Shown: one piece after another, positions 18,611-29,578 of the stretch
Numbering within the stretch: the stretch's first letter is position 1
Layout of the letters: every line of letters starts with the position of its first letter
From: Brachybacterium nesterenkovii
GTDB lineage: Bacteria > Actinomycetota > Actinomycetes > Actinomycetales > Dermabacteraceae
DNA length: 64,000 bases
Reading direction: 5' to 3'
Assembly (NCBI RefSeq): GCF_900163655.1
Contig: NZ_FWFG01000050.1
Location: 1 to 64,000, forward strand
The notes under the pieces: model-generated
Database searches by the model: none
What the model saw: only the letters and a program-made list of their open reading frames with translations
What the model was told of the DNA's origin: nothing
Position numbers and translations under genes: made by a program

Positions 18611-19629
18611 CAGGGTCCTCCTAGGTGAGTGGGGCGGCCGCTTCCTCGCCCGGCCGCTCGGCGCTGGATCGGGGGTGCCACCTCCTCGTCTCGAAGGTCT
18701 GTGTGACCTCCGATTCTGCCATGCCGTGTGGCGCGCGTCTCACCGAACTCCCAGATCCGATCCGCCCCTCCCGATCCCCCGGGCACGGACGCCGGGCGCG
18801 GCGGCCGCGCGGCGGTCACGACGAGGGCGCCCAGGACCTCGATCCCCCGAGCGGTCAGCGCATCGTGCGCATCGCGCAGCGTGGTCCCCGTCGTCAGGAC
18901 GTCGTCCACGAGGATCACCCGCCGCATCCCGGCGCCCGCTCCGCGCACGCGGATGCGACCGGTCCGCGCGGCCCGGCGATCGCGACCGCCGCGGCCCGCC
19001 TGGCCGGGCCCGTGCAGGACCAGCGGCCGCGCCGTGCGACAGCCCGTGCGCCGAGCGATCTCCTCAGCGAGCTCCGCCGTGTGATCCGCCCCGCGCCGCA
19101 CCCGGTGCGACAGGGCCGACGGCACCGGGACGAGGTGGACGGACCGCGGATCGAGAGGGCGCCGGATGCCTCCCTCCCCGCTGTCGGTGACGCAACCGCG
19201 CTTCCCGACGCCGCCACCCTCACCACCATCCTCACCACCGCTGCACTTCCCACCGTCGCGCTCCCGCTCGCGCAGCATCCGCTCGGCCCCGGGAGCGAGC
19301 GCCGCGCCGAGCGGCTGCGCCAGGCGCAGCTGACCCCCGTTCTTCCAGGACAGGACGATGCGGCGCAGCGCACCGGCATGCTCACCGAGGGCGAGCACCG
19401 GCATCACCGGCGCGAAGACCAGGGAGGCGGCGCCGCGCGAGGCGTCGGATGAGGCGAGCACCTGCAGCGCGGGCGCGCCGGCCTCGACCCGGCGGGGTCG
19501 GTGACGCAGGCGCGCCGCGCACTCCGGGCACAGGACCGTGCCCTCTGTGCCGCACGGGCAGACGAGCGGCACCGCGAGGTCGCACACCGCGCCCAGCACC
19601 GTGATCAGGGTCCGGATCCATCGCTCCAT
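18610..19629 (-). CDS. ComF-family phosphoribosyltransferase
   Basis: 339 aa from 19629; a start at GTG 19719 would add 30 residues. The N-terminal zinc-binding pattern CPCGTEGTVLCPEC is followed by GALRRIVLSWKNGG and the PRTase signature VILVDDVLTTGTTLRDA. ComF proteins belong to the GntX/DNA-uptake family. Compared with typical ~220-aa members it is long, for two reasons. A low-complexity insertion (about residues 140-175, rich in G, E and K with two Cys) interrupts it. A ~55-residue tail after TAARPP reads through the hpf leader to the next stop. The real catalytic end is probably before that tail. Confidence 0.85.
   Translation of the reverse strand: MERWIRTLITVLGAVCDLAVPLVCPCGTEGTVLCPECAARLRHRPRRVEAGAPALQVLASSDASRGAASLVFAPVMPVLALGEHAGALRRIVLSWKNGGQLRLAQPLGAALAPGAERMLRERERDGGKCSGGEDGGEGGGVGKRGCVTDSGEGGIRRPLDPRSVHLVPVPSALSHRVRRGADHTAELAEEIARRTGCRTARPLVLHGPGQAGRGGRDRRAARTGRIRVRGAGAGMRRVILVDDVLTTGTTLRDAHDALTARGIEVLGALVVTAARPPRPASVPGGSGGADRIWEFGETRATRHGRIGGHTDLRDEEVAPPIQRRAAGRGSGRPTHLGGP
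18713..18718 (-). promoter_or_regulatory. candidate hpf -10 element CAGAAT
   Basis: CAGAAT on the minus strand, next to the small palindrome aggtc-tgtgt-gacct (18696-18710). It lies inside the extended comF frame and predicts a ~95-nt hpf leader. Confidence 0.3.
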
Positions 19630-19737
19630 GCCGACAGCAGACGCCGGAGCCGCCCCGGACGTCGAGCGCCAGGGCGCGGATGGGGACAGGCGGCGCCTGG
19701 GGAGGAAGCGCGCGGTCACGAGATCGGCATCGCTCGC

Positions 19738-19810
19738 TCAGCCCCGGCCCTCAGCACACAGCCCCGCCCTCAGCAGGCGGCCCAGCCCTCAGCAGACAGC
19801 ACCGCCGTCA
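19738..19810 (-). repeat. 19-bp tandem repeat starting at the lpqB stop
   Basis: On the minus strand TGA occurs at 19810 (the lpqB stop), 19791, 19772, 19753 and 19740. Three full 19-nt units (the second is TGAGGGCTGGGCCGCCTGC) are followed by a 13-nt partial unit. Confidence 0.85.
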
Positions 19811-21547
19811 GTAGAACGAGGGGCCGCGGGCCGACAGCACCAGACGCGTCCAGGCGGTGCCGTCGCTGCGATGCAGCGCACCGGACTCGTCGGAGCAGTA
19901 CGCGACCCCCGACAGCGCGCTGCCGGCCAGGCGCGTGGTCCCGGTCGGCGGATCGGGCATCGGGTCGTCGGTCCCGGCGAGGTCGTGCACGAGCGCGCGC
20001 CCCTGGGCGTCCTCGACGGTGCCGAGCACGGCGATCGAGGCCTCGTCGTACCACGTGGCCTGGATGATGCTGTCGACGGGGAGGGCGACGGGCATCGGTT
20101 CGGTGACCGCCCGCGGAGCCCCGTCCTCATCGCGGACGACGGCGCACAGGTCCAGCTCCGTCACGCCCTCGCGGGACGAGATCACCAGCAGCCGCGTCGC
20201 GTCCCCGGACAGGTCCAGGCCCATCACCTCGCGGCCGGCGAGCCACGGGACCTCGACCTCCTGGTCCTGCTCGGGGCCGTGCGGCGAGAGCACGAGGAGG
20301 GAGGGCGCGCCGTCGTGCCGGGCCGTCCAGGTGCGTCCCGTGGCGTCGCAGCGCGGCGGTGCCGCCGGTGCCCCCAGCGCGACCTCGCGGACCCCGTCGG
20401 CCTCCTCCAGCGGGCACAGCAGCACGGTGGACGCGTCGGATCCGAGGGCCGCCGCACGTCCGGCGGCGGCGGATGCGCTCGGATCGCTCACGGCGCGGTC
20501 GGCGAGCGCGGGGATGAGCCGCACCGGGGCCGCACCGGGCGCCCCCTCGGCCAGTGCGACGATCCCCTGCTCGGCCGCCCCGAGCGCCCGGTGCCCCGGG
20601 AGCGGCCGGTGCAGCGAGGTGTCCTCCTCGTGCGTGAGATCGACGCCGTCGGAGGAGATGCGGACCTCCCCGAGGAGCTGCCCGGAGCGCACGGTCGCGA
20701 GGATCTGGGTGACGGCCAGGCGGCGGCGCTCGGACGGGAGGGCGCGGACCGCGGCGGGCACGGAGACGCGGAGCTCCCCCGAGCCCGTCGTGCGGATGGC
20801 GCTGTCCTCGGTCGCGAGCTGCGCGGGGACGGCGGAGCGCACGGCGTCGGCGAGGAAGGGCGCCGGGCGGCCCCCGAGATGCCGCAGGAGGGCCTGCGTC
20901 TGCTCCTGCGCCGCGGCCCAGCGGACGTCGGGCACGAGACGCTGGAGCGCCGGGTCGAGGTGGTACACGCGCCCCGGGGCGAAGAGGATCTCGAACACCG
21001 GCTCGGACAGGAAGACGCCGGCGGGCGGCCGGGAGATGCGCCACTGCCCGTCGACCTGCTCGAGGGCGATGTCGATCTCGCGCTGGGAGGGGGAGGACAG
21101 CGCGGTCCTCACGCCGAGGGCGTCGACCTGCGCGAGCGCCATCACGCGCATCGTGATCTCCCCCGGTGCACCCGGGTTCGGCGTCGCCGTCCCCGTATCG
21201 GCCGCGTACACGGTCACGCCGCTGCGGGGGTCCCAGGCGTCGCGGGCCTGCGCGGTGAGGTACGAGCGGGCGATCGCGTAGTCGTCATCGGCGCCGACTC
21301 CGGCGCGCACGAAGCCCTCGACGATCTGGGACGGATCCGCGCCGGGGCTCGGCGGCCGCGGCTGCACGTAGGGCGCGCTGCCGTCCTGCGCCTGGCCCAC
21401 CGGGGTCGCGCTGATGTCGGAGGAGACGGGGATGCGCGCGCATGCGCTCGCTCCGAGCGCGACCGCTGCGGCCGCCCCCGCCTGCAAGATCCGGCGCCGC
21501 GCGGGCCGGACCGTCCCGGAGGTCCGACCAGGAGTCCGATCCGTCAT
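19808..21547 (-). CDS. lpqB: LpqB lipoprotein partner of MtrB
   Basis: 579 aa. The start at 21547 is within the mtrB stop (ATGA), with GGAGGAGCG before it. The signal peptide carries ARRRILQAG, a Tat-like twin arginine, and ends GASAC with a lipobox whose -3 position is Ala. A GerMN domain lies at about 130-290 and a beta-propeller-like LpqB domain at about 310-579. LpqB is an extracytoplasmic lipoprotein that binds the MtrB sensor and tunes MtrA phosphorylation in mycobacteria; loss affects cell wall and division. It closes the mtrAB-lpqB operon. Confidence 0.94.
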   Translation of the reverse strand: MTDRTPGRTSGTVRPARRRILQAGAAAAVALGASACARIPVSSDISATPVGQAQDGSAPYVQPRPPSPGADPSQIVEGFVRAGVGADDDYAIARSYLTAQARDAWDPRSGVTVYAADTGTATPNPGAPGEITMRVMALAQVDALGVRTALSSPSQREIDIALEQVDGQWRISRPPAGVFLSEPVFEILFAPGRVYHLDPALQRLVPDVRWAAAQEQTQALLRHLGGRPAPFLADAVRSAVPAQLATEDSAIRTTGSGELRVSVPAAVRALPSERRRLAVTQILATVRSGQLLGEVRISSDGVDLTHEEDTSLHRPLPGHRALGAAEQGIVALAEGAPGAAPVRLIPALADRAVSDPSASAAAGRAAALGSDASTVLLCPLEEADGVREVALGAPAAPPRCDATGRTWTARHDGAPSLLVLSPHGPEQDQEVEVPWLAGREVMGLDLSGDATRLLVISSREGVTELDLCAVVRDEDGAPRAVTEPMPVALPVDSIIQATWYDEASIAVLGTVEDAQGRALVHDLAGTDDPMPDPPTGTTRLAGSALSGVAYCSDESGALHRSDGTAWTRLVLSARGPSFY

Positions 21548-23136
21548 CGTCGCTCCTCCTGGTGCCCGAGGCACCGCATGAGCGGCAGGGGCGCCGCCTC
21601 CGCACGCAGCGTCGCCCCGGCCTGCCGCGGCAGGGTCAGCAGGAACACCGCCCCCTCGCCCCGGCGGCCCCAGGCCTGCAGGCGCCCGCCGTGGGCCTGC
21701 GCGTCCTCCAGCGAGATCGCGAGCCCCAGCCCGGTGCCGCCGACGGTGCGCGCGCGGGAGGGATCGGCGCGCCAGAAGCGGTCGAAGACGCGCGCGGCCT
21801 CCGCGTCGTCCAGGCCCACGCCGCGGTCGATGACCGCGACGGCGACCGCGTCCGCGGTGCCGGCCGCCTCGAGGCGGACGGGACGGCCCCCGCCGTGCTC
21901 GATCGCATTGGTCAGCAGGTTGCGCAGGATGCGGTCGATCCTGCGGGCATCGGCCTCGAACTCGAGATCGTCGTCCCCCAGATCGAGGATCAGCTCGCTG
22001 CCGCGGGCGGCGGCGAGCGCGCGCACGTCCTCGGCCGAGCGCTCCGCGATCGCGCGCAGATCGTGCACCTGGGCGTCCAGCTCGACCGCTCCGGCGTCAT
22101 AGCGCGAGATCTCCAGGAGCTCCTCGAGCAGGCCCTCGAAGCGCGCCACCTGCGCCGTGAGCAGCTGGGTGGTGCGGTCCACGTCCGGCGGGAAGCCCTC
22201 GCGGGCGCCGTCGAGGACGGAGGCGGCCATGCGGATCGTCGTCAGCGGTGTGCGCAGCTCGTGGGACACGTCGGAGACGAAGCGCTGCTGGACCCGGGAC
22301 AGCTCCGTGAGGTCATCGACCTTCTGCTCGAGCGATGCGGCCATGTCATTGAAGGACGTGCCCACGCGGGCGAGCTCATCGCCGCCGGAGACCCGCACCC
22401 GGGAGGAGAGATCGCCGGCGGCGATGCGCTCGGCGGCCGTGGCCGCGCGGCGCAGGGGCGTGGTGACCAGGCGCGCGACGACGATGCCGATCCCGACCAC
22501 GAGGGCCTCGAGGACGAGCCCGCCGCCGAGCATCACGCGCTGGATGAACGAGAGCGTGTCCTGCTCGGGCTGCAGCGAGTACAGCAGGTAGAGGTCGTAG
22601 CCGCCCGCACCGGGGACGGCGACGCGGGTGCCCACGAGCAGCCCCGGCTCGCTCCGGCCGTCCCGGCGGATCTCGACGCTGCGCAGGCGCAGGGAGTCGG
22701 GGGCGGAGGCGACGGCGGCCGAGAGCTCCGGGTCGATGAGGTCGGTCAGCACGCGGTCGGTGGAGATGACGGAGACGGTGCCCTGGGCGCCGGCCGGCAC
22801 GAGCGCGATCTCCCGTCCGCCCGCATCGGCCCCGCCCTCGCGGGTGTCCTGGACGAACTGCGCGACGGTGTCGAGCTCCTGCCCCTGGCCCCGCCCCGTA
22901 TCGGCGTTGAGCGTCTCGACGAGCCCGGAGCGGGTGGTGAGCGACTCGGCCACGACCCGGTCGCGCCGCTGGGTGAACAGGCCGTCGGCGATGACCGAGG
23001 ACAGGTAGCCGCCGACCGCGAGGACGGCGAGGGAGGACAGGAGCACCGTGACCGTGACGACGCGGACGGTCAGCGACCATCCGCGCGGGTCGAGGGCGCC
23101 GAGCAGGCGACGCCATGGGGCTCGGACAGGTCTCAC
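21544..23136 (-). CDS. mtrB: sensor histidine kinase MtrB
   Basis: 530 aa, GTG start in a GTGA overlap with mtrA. Two TM helices (about 23-47 and 192-214) flank an extracytoplasmic domain. HAMP (about 215-270) leads to HisKA with FVSDVSHELRTPLTTIRM (the phospho-acceptor His). HATPase follows with NLLTNAIEHGGG, DRGVGLDDAEAARVFDRFWR and GGTGLGLAI. MtrB phosphorylates MtrA to control peptidoglycan hydrolases and cell division in actinobacteria. Confidence 0.95.
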   Translation of the reverse strand: MRPVRAPWRRLLGALDPRGWSLTVRVVTVTVLLSSLAVLAVGGYLSSVIADGLFTQRRDRVVAESLTTRSGLVETLNADTGRGQGQELDTVAQFVQDTREGGADAGGREIALVPAGAQGTVSVISTDRVLTDLIDPELSAAVASAPDSLRLRSVEIRRDGRSEPGLLVGTRVAVPGAGGYDLYLLYSLQPEQDTLSFIQRVMLGGGLVLEALVVGIGIVVARLVTTPLRRAATAAERIAAGDLSSRVRVSGGDELARVGTSFNDMAASLEQKVDDLTELSRVQQRFVSDVSHELRTPLTTIRMAASVLDGAREGFPPDVDRTTQLLTAQVARFEGLLEELLEISRYDAGAVELDAQVHDLRAIAERSAEDVRALAAARGSELILDLGDDDLEFEADARRIDRILRNLLTNAIEHGGGRPVRLEAAGTADAVAVAVIDRGVGLDDAEAARVFDRFWRADPSRARTVGGTGLGLAISLEDAQAHGGRLQAWGRRGEGAVFLLTLPRQAGATLRAEAAPLPLMRCLGHQEERR

Positions 23137-23819
23137 CCGTCGTCGCCGGCGCGATAGCCGACGCCGCGGACCGTGAGGATCACGCGCGGATGCTCCACGT
23201 CCTTCTCGACCTTCGAGCGCAGGCGCTGGACGTGGACGTTGACCAGGCGGGTGTCCGCGCTGTGCCGGTAGCCCCAGACCTCCCGCAGCAGCGTCTCGCG
23301 GGTGAACACCTGCCAGGGCTTGCGGGCCAGCTGCACGAGCAGGTCGAACTCGAGCGGGGTCAGCGGGATCACGCGGTCGCCCCGGCGGACCTCGTGACCG
23401 TCGAGGTCGATCCGGAGGTCGCCGATGGACAGGCGCTCGGTCGTCGGGGGCGCGGCGCGCCGCACGCGGGCGCGGATCCGGGCGACGAGCTCATCGGGCT
23501 CGAACGGCTTGGTCAGGTAGTCGTCGGCACCGGCCTCGAGGCCCTCGACGACGTCGGAGGTGTCGCTGCGGGCGGTCAGCATGATGACGGGGACGCCGGA
23601 GCGCCGACGCAGCTCGCGGCACACCTCGATCCCGTCCATGCCGGGGAGCATGAGGTCCAGGAGCACCAGATCGGGGCCCACCCGGTCGAAGGCGTCGAGG
23701 GCGGAGGCGCCGTCCGGGGCCGTCACAACGTCGAAGCCCTTGCCCCGCAGCACGATGCCGACCATTTCCGCGATCGCATGGTCGTCGTCGACCACCAGGA
23801 TGCGGGAGGGGGCTGCCAT
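23133..23819 (-). CDS. mtrA: response regulator MtrA
   Basis: 228 aa, the same length as mycobacterial MtrA when the ATG at 23819 is used; a longer in-frame start at 23867 is less likely. The receiver domain has VVDDDHAI, LDLMLPGMDGIEVC (phospho-Asp), MLTARSD and DDYLTKPF. The OmpR-type winged helix has LTPLEFDLLVQLARKPWQVF and NVHVQRLRSKVE. MtrA controls DNA replication, division and wall hydrolase genes. First gene of the mtrA-mtrB-lpqB unit. Confidence 0.96.
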   Translation of the reverse strand: MAAPSRILVVDDDHAIAEMVGIVLRGKGFDVVTAPDGASALDAFDRVGPDLVLLDLMLPGMDGIEVCRELRRRSGVPVIMLTARSDTSDVVEGLEAGADDYLTKPFEPDELVARIRARVRRAAPPTTERLSIGDLRIDLDGHEVRRGDRVIPLTPLEFDLLVQLARKPWQVFTRETLLREVWGYRHSADTRLVNVHVQRLRSKVEKDVEHPRVILTVRGVGYRAGDDG

Positions 23820-24071
23820 GGACACATCATGCCATCGCGGATGCCGTCGATTACGGAAGCGGGGCATGGGCCGCCGGGCCGTGCGAGAGCACCACGGGGC
23901 GGCGACCCGTCGGCGAGGACCGGAGGCGGCCGGGCCGAGAGCGGACCGAGGTCGCCGCGATCATCGACCATCGTCGGATCGCACCGCGCACGACGGACCG
24001 TACGGTGAGGGCATCGCCCCGTGGGAGAAGCGAACCCCGTGGACGAAGCGACACGTGGAAGGAGCGCCGTC

Positions 24072-25265
24072 ATGACCAGTCCCTGGACCGCCCCCGGCTC
24101 CGAGGGCGGGCGTGCCGACGAGGCGCCGCCGACGATCGCTCCGATGAGCCCCTGGGCCGATCCCGTCGCGGACTCCGACCGCGCAGCCGGTGCACCCGCC
24201 GGGACCGCCGCCTCCGAACGGGCCCAGCGCCGCGAGCTCGTCGCGCGCGCGCCGCTGTTCCCGCTGCGCCCTCTCGGCCTCGGGGAGATCCTCGGGGCGG
24301 CGACCGGGCTCTACCGCCTGCGCCCCCGCCGGATGCTCGTGGTCTCCGCGGTCGTCTTCGCGATCGCGACCGTCATCATCACGCTGCTGTCGGGGATCTC
24401 GCTGGTGCCGATGGTCGGCACCCTGCAGGCGACGATGGAGCAGGCCTCCACGAGCACCGGTGCGGAGGTCGACCTCGGGACGACGCCCGCCGAGGCGATC
24501 GCCGTCCTCGCCGGCACGCTCGCGACCTCGCTCATCTCGGTGATCGCGGTCCAGGTCGTCACCGCGGCGATGGCCCCGCTCGCCCTGGCCGAGGCGACGG
24601 GCCGCCCCCTCTCGACGAGCCGGATGTGGGCGAGCGCCCGTCGTCACGGCCCGCGCGCCGCGCTGCTCGGCCTGATCATCGCCCTCGCATCGGCGCTGCT
24701 CGTGGGCATCCTGATCGCCCTGGGCACCCTGCCCCTCGTCCTGACCGGCGGCGAGAACCTGTGGCTGCTGCTCCCCCTGGGGCTCGCCGTTCTGCTGTCG
24801 ATCCTGGGCGTGCTGTGGCTCATGGCGCGCACGACCCTCGCCACCCCCGCCCTCGTCCTCGAGGACCTCGGCCCGGTCGCGGCGCTGCGCCGCTCCTTCG
24901 CCCTCACGCGCGGTCGCCGCCTGTGGCGGGTGCTGGGGATCACGCTGCTGCTGATGCTCCTGGCCTACGTGGCGATGCAGATGGTGGCCGGCGTCGTCTC
25001 GATGGTCGCGACGATCGTCTACATCGCGATCCTCGTCGCCACGCAGTTCCAGCAGCTCATGCTCGCCGTGGGCGTCATGCTGGTGCTGTCGATGCTCGGG
25101 AGCTTCATCGCCTCGACCCTGGTCCAGCCGTTCGTCTCGGCGGGCACGACCGTGCTCTACGCCGATGAGCGGATGCGGCAGGAGGCCTGGGACGTGGAGC
25201 TGAACCGGGCCTCGCGCGAGCGGCGCGACGAGGATCTCTCCGCGCTCGCAGCGGACATCCGATGA
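24072..25265 (+). CDS. multi-pass membrane protein (GPD-membrane-like, DUF7544/DUF7847 type)
   Basis: 397 aa from the ATG at 24072, with GGAAGGAG 7 nt upstream. The N-terminal ~60 residues are disordered and P/A/S-rich. Six or more TM helices follow, starting after the motif [24 protein letters not shown], which is the hallmark of membrane proteins annotated as 'glycerophosphoryl diester phosphodiesterase membrane domain'. There is no catalytic GDPD domain. It opens a five-gene block conserved in the order of M. tuberculosis Rv3689-Rv3693. Function unknown. Confidence 0.85.
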   Translation: MTSPWTAPGSEGGRADEAPPTIAPMSPWADPVADSDRAAGAPAGTAASERAQRRELVARAPLFPLRPLGLGEILGAATGLYRLRPRRMLVVSAVVFAIATVIITLLSGISLVPMVGTLQATMEQASTSTGAEVDLGTTPAEAIAVLAGTLATSLISVIAVQVVTAAMAPLALAEATGRPLSTSRMWASARRHGPRAALLGLIIALASALLVGILIALGTLPLVLTGGENLWLLLPLGLAVLLSILGVLWLMARTTLATPALVLEDLGPVAALRRSFALTRGRRLWRVLGITLLLMLLAYVAMQMVAGVVSMVATIVYIAILVATQFQQLMLAVGVMLVLSMLGSFIASTLVQPFVSAGTTVLYADERMRQEAWDVELNRASRERRDEDLSALAADIR

Positions 25266-25278
25266 GGAGGCGCGCGAG

Positions 25279-25902
25279 GTGAAGGACGTCGATCCCGACG
25301 AGGCGCGGCGCCTCCTCCTCGACGAGCTGTCCGAGGGGCAGTACGCCCACCGCCAGAACATCCTCGAGCGCCTCTGGGGCATGCTCCGCGATCTCCTCGA
25401 CGCTCTCCTGCAGGGGGACGGCGGGTCCCCCGCCGCGGGCACCGCCGTGGCGGTCGTGGTCGTGCTCCTCGCTCTCGCGCTCGCCGTCGTCCTCCTCCGG
25501 CGCCGGGGCATGCTGCGCCGGAGGGTCGCGCTGCGCGAGGAGATCGAGCTGACGGCGGATGCCGCCGTCCCCGCGGAGGAGCTGCGACGCCGTGCCGGCG
25601 CGGCCGTCCTCGCGGGCCGTCACGACGACGCGGTGGTCCTCGCGATGCGCGCGATCGTGCGCGACCTGTCCGAGCGCACGCTGCTCGAGGTGACCGACGG
25701 CATGACCGCCCATGAGGCGGCCGCCGATGCGGGACGCGCCTTCCCCGAGCTGCGCGGACGCCTCGCCCGCACCGCCGACGACTTCGACACGGCCGCCTAC
25801 TCCCGGCGCACCGCGAGCACGCGGCAGGCCGAGGCGGCCGTCCGCCTCGCCGAGTACCTCGCCCAGACCAGCCCCGAGGCGTCCGTCCTGGAGGCGCTGT
25901 GA
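25279..25902 (+). CDS. DUF4129 membrane protein
   Basis: 207 aa, GTG start with GAGGAGG 8 nt upstream. One TM helix (about 55-78) is followed by a cytoplasmic helical DUF4129 domain (about 85-205) with [21 protein letters not shown] and [24 protein letters not shown]4129 proteins accompany MoxR ATPases and DUF58 proteins. The gene is translationally coupled to the DUF4350 gene (GTGA). Confidence 0.87.
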   Translation: MKDVDPDEARRLLLDELSEGQYAHRQNILERLWGMLRDLLDALLQGDGGSPAAGTAVAVVVVLLALALAVVLLRRRGMLRRRVALREEIELTADAAVPAEELRRRAGAAVLAGRHDDAVVLAMRAIVRDLSERTLLEVTDGMTAHEAAADAGRAFPELRGRLARTADDFDTAAYSRRTASTRQAEAAVRLAEYLAQTSPEASVLEAL

Positions 25903-27208
25903 CCGGGGCGGGCATCGACACCGGAGCGGTCCCCGGGGCTCCGGCGTCCCCCGAGATGGCGGCCGTGCCCGGGGCTGCGGCCGCGCCCGGGGCTGTGGCC
26001 GTTCCCGACGCCGCGGCGAGCAGGGCCCGACGCGGTCGGCGGCGCGGCGGGGGCGCGGCGCGGGAGGACCGCTCGACGCGGATCGCCGTGATCGTCGTCG
26101 TGCTGGCGCTGCTGGCGTCGGTCGCCTCCGTGCTGGCCCAGGGCCGTTTCCGCGAGGCGCCCTTTGAGCCCACCTCCCCGCTGCCCGCGGGCTCCAAGGC
26201 CCTCGTGTCCGTCCTCGAGGAGCAGGGCGCGGAGGTCGGGACCGTGCGCCGCACCGACGAGGCGGCGCGGGATCTGCGGGGCGGGGGCACCGTGCTGGTG
26301 ACCGACCCGTCCGCCCTCGGCCGCGACCAGCTCGAGCTGCTGCGCTCCGCGCTCGATGCGGGCGAGGGCCGCCTCGTGCTGCTGGCCCCCGACTTCGGCT
26401 CCCTGTCCGTGCTCGCGCCCGGCATCCGCCCCACCGGGCGCGTCGCCGAGGACGCGCCCGCGATCCGGGCCGATGCGTCCTGCGCCGACGCCTCCTTCCG
26501 TGCCCGCTCCGTCCGGGCCGGTGAGCTGCCCCTCGAGGACGACGGGGAGCAGACCGCGCCCGGGCTGCTGTACACGGGCGGATCCGGCACCCGCTCGTGC
26601 TTCCGCACCGACGCCGGTGCCGCCGTCGTCCGCACCGACGACGTGATCGTCCTGGGCAGCGCCCGCTTCATCACCAACGAGGGCCTGCGGGAGGCCGACG
26701 GCCCCGCCGTCGCGCTCAACGCGATCGGGACCGCGGGCCCGGTCACCTGGTACCTGCCCTCGGCCACCGATCCGATGGCCTCCGACCTCGCGAGCCCGCT
26801 CGAGCAGCTGCCCCCGTGGACGGGCCCCGTCGCGCTGTGGCTGGCGGTGTGCCTGCTGCTGGCGCTGTGGGCACTGTCCTGGCGGCTCGGCCCCGTCGTC
26901 GTCGAACCGCTGCCGGTGAGCGTGCGCTCCCAGGAGCTGACCGTCGGCCGCGCCCACCTGCTGCGCCGCGCCGGGGCGCGGGACTCCGCCGCCCGCTCGC
27001 TGCGCTCGGCCGCCGCGGTGCGCCTGGCCGACCGCCTGGGCGTGCGCCGCCGCGAGGGCCTGGACGCCCTCATCGCGGCGATCGTCCCCCACTCCCGCCG
27101 CGACGGCGGCGAGATCCGCCGCCTGCTGGGGCCCGAGACCGTCGCCTCCGACGCGGAGCTCGTGCGCCTGGCCCATGAACTCGACCGACTCGAGAAGGAG
27201 ATCGACCG

Positions 27209-27212
<4 letters not shown>
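25899..27212 (+). CDS. DUF4350 membrane protein
   Basis: 437 aa, GTG start. The first ~45 residues are repetitive A/P/V/G (VPGA, APGA units), followed by an Arg-rich patch. TM helices lie at about 58-80 and 310-330. Between them is an extracytoplasmic alpha/beta DUF4350 domain with [20 protein letters not shown] and VLVTDPSAL. The C-terminal helix bundle ([22 protein letters not shown]...) faces the cytoplasm. It is part of the MoxR/DUF58 module, whose proteins are thought to assemble or chaperone membrane complexes. Confidence 0.87.
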
Positions 27213-28246
<1,034 letters not shown>

Positions 28247-28264
28247 TCCAGGGGCGATCCGCTC

Positions 28265-29563
28265 GTGCGCATCCGACCGACCCCGCGCGCCGCGCTCGCG
28301 GCGCTCATCGCCGTGCTCCCGCTCGTGCTCGCGCCCTCGTGGATCACGCTCGCGATGTGCGCCGCCGTGCTCCTCGTCCTCCTCGTGGTCGACGCCCTGG
28401 CGGCCCCGTCGCCGCGGGCCCTGGTGGTGCGGCGGACGATGCCGGCCAAGGCGCGCCTGGGTACCGCGGTCACCGGGCGCCTGCTGGTGACGAACCCGAC
28501 CGGTCGGCGCGCCGTCCTCGACGTGCGCGACGCCTGGGATCCGACCGCGGGGCTCGCCGCGCAGCGCTCCCGCCTGGTCGTCCCGCCCGGGGAGCGGCGG
28601 GCCATCACCCAGGAGTTCTCCCCCGTCCGACGGGGCCCGCACGCCTCGCGCACGGTGGCCGTCTCCTCGCGCGGGCCGCTCGGCCTGGCCCGGCGCACCG
28701 CCTCCCAGGATGTTCCGGGCACGCTGATGGCCCTGCACGCCTTCGGCTCGCGCCGCCACCTGCCCTCGCGCGTGCGGCGCCTGCGGGAGATCGAGGGACT
28801 GGCGGCGGTGCACCAGCGCGGCCAGGGCACCGAGTTCGACTCCCTGCGCGACTTCGTCGACGGCGACGACGTGCGCTCGATCGACTGGCGGGCGACCGCG
28901 CGGCGGCGCAGCGTCGTCGTGCGGACCTGGCGCCCCGAGCGCGACCGCCACGTGCTGATCGTGGTCGACACCTCGCGCACCTCCGCCGGCCGCGTGGGCG
29001 AGGCCCCGCGGCTCGACGCCGCCCTCGACGCGACGCTGCTGCTGACGGCCCTGGCCACGCAGGCCGGTGACCGTGTGGATGTGGTGTGCCTGGACCGGAT
29101 CGAGCACGTGTCCGTGGTCGGCTCGAGCGTGCGCACCGTGCTCGCCGATGTCGTGGCCGCGACTGCGCCGGTGCATCCCGCGCTCGTGGAGACCGACTGG
29201 GAGCTCGCGGCCGCCACGATCCGGCGCCGGGCCCGCAAGGGCGCGCTCGTGGTGCTCGTGACGCCGCTCGAGCCCGCGGCGGTCCAGCAGGGGCTGCTGC
29301 CCGTCGCCGCCCGCATCGCCGCCGACCATCCCGTGGTGCTGGCATCGGTCGCGGACCCGGCGCTCGCGGCGATGGCGCGCGAACGCGGCGATGCGGAGGC
29401 CGTGTACCGGGCGGCGGCCGCCGAGCAGGCGCGGGCCGAGCGCGATGCGGTCGCCGAGCTGCTGGGCCGCAGCGGCGTCCAGGTCGTCGACGAGGTCCCC
29501 GAGCAGCTCCCGCAGGCGCTCGCGGACCGCTATCTCGCCCTCAAGGCCGCCGGACGGCTGTGA
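28265..29563 (+). CDS. DUF58 domain protein, MoxR partner
   Basis: 432 aa, GTG start. Two N-terminal TM helices (about 8-27 and 30-45) precede a beta domain and the DUF58 signature RGQGTEFDSLRDFVDGDDV-RSIDWRATAR (about 195-225). A VWA-like fold follows with VLIVVDTSRTSAGRVGEAP, a MIDAS-like site. It should act with the MoxR ATPase encoded just upstream. It is convergent with SpoIIM, with 15 nt between the stops. Confidence 0.93.
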   Translation: MRIRPTPRAALAALIAVLPLVLAPSWITLAMCAAVLLVLLVVDALAAPSPRALVVRRTMPAKARLGTAVTGRLLVTNPTGRRAVLDVRDAWDPTAGLAAQRSRLVVPPGERRAITQEFSPVRRGPHASRTVAVSSRGPLGLARRTASQDVPGTLMALHAFGSRRHLPSRVRRLREIEGLAAVHQRGQGTEFDSLRDFVDGDDVRSIDWRATARRRSVVVRTWRPERDRHVLIVVDTSRTSAGRVGEAPRLDAALDATLLLTALATQAGDRVDVVCLDRIEHVSVVGSSVRTVLADVVAATAPVHPALVETDWELAAATIRRRARKGALVVLVTPLEPAAVQQGLLPVAARIAADHPVVLASVADPALAAMARERGDAEAVYRAAAAEQARAERDAVAELLGRSGVQVVDEVPEQLPQALADRYLALKAAGRL

Positions 29564-29578
29564 GCGGAGGTCGGGGGA

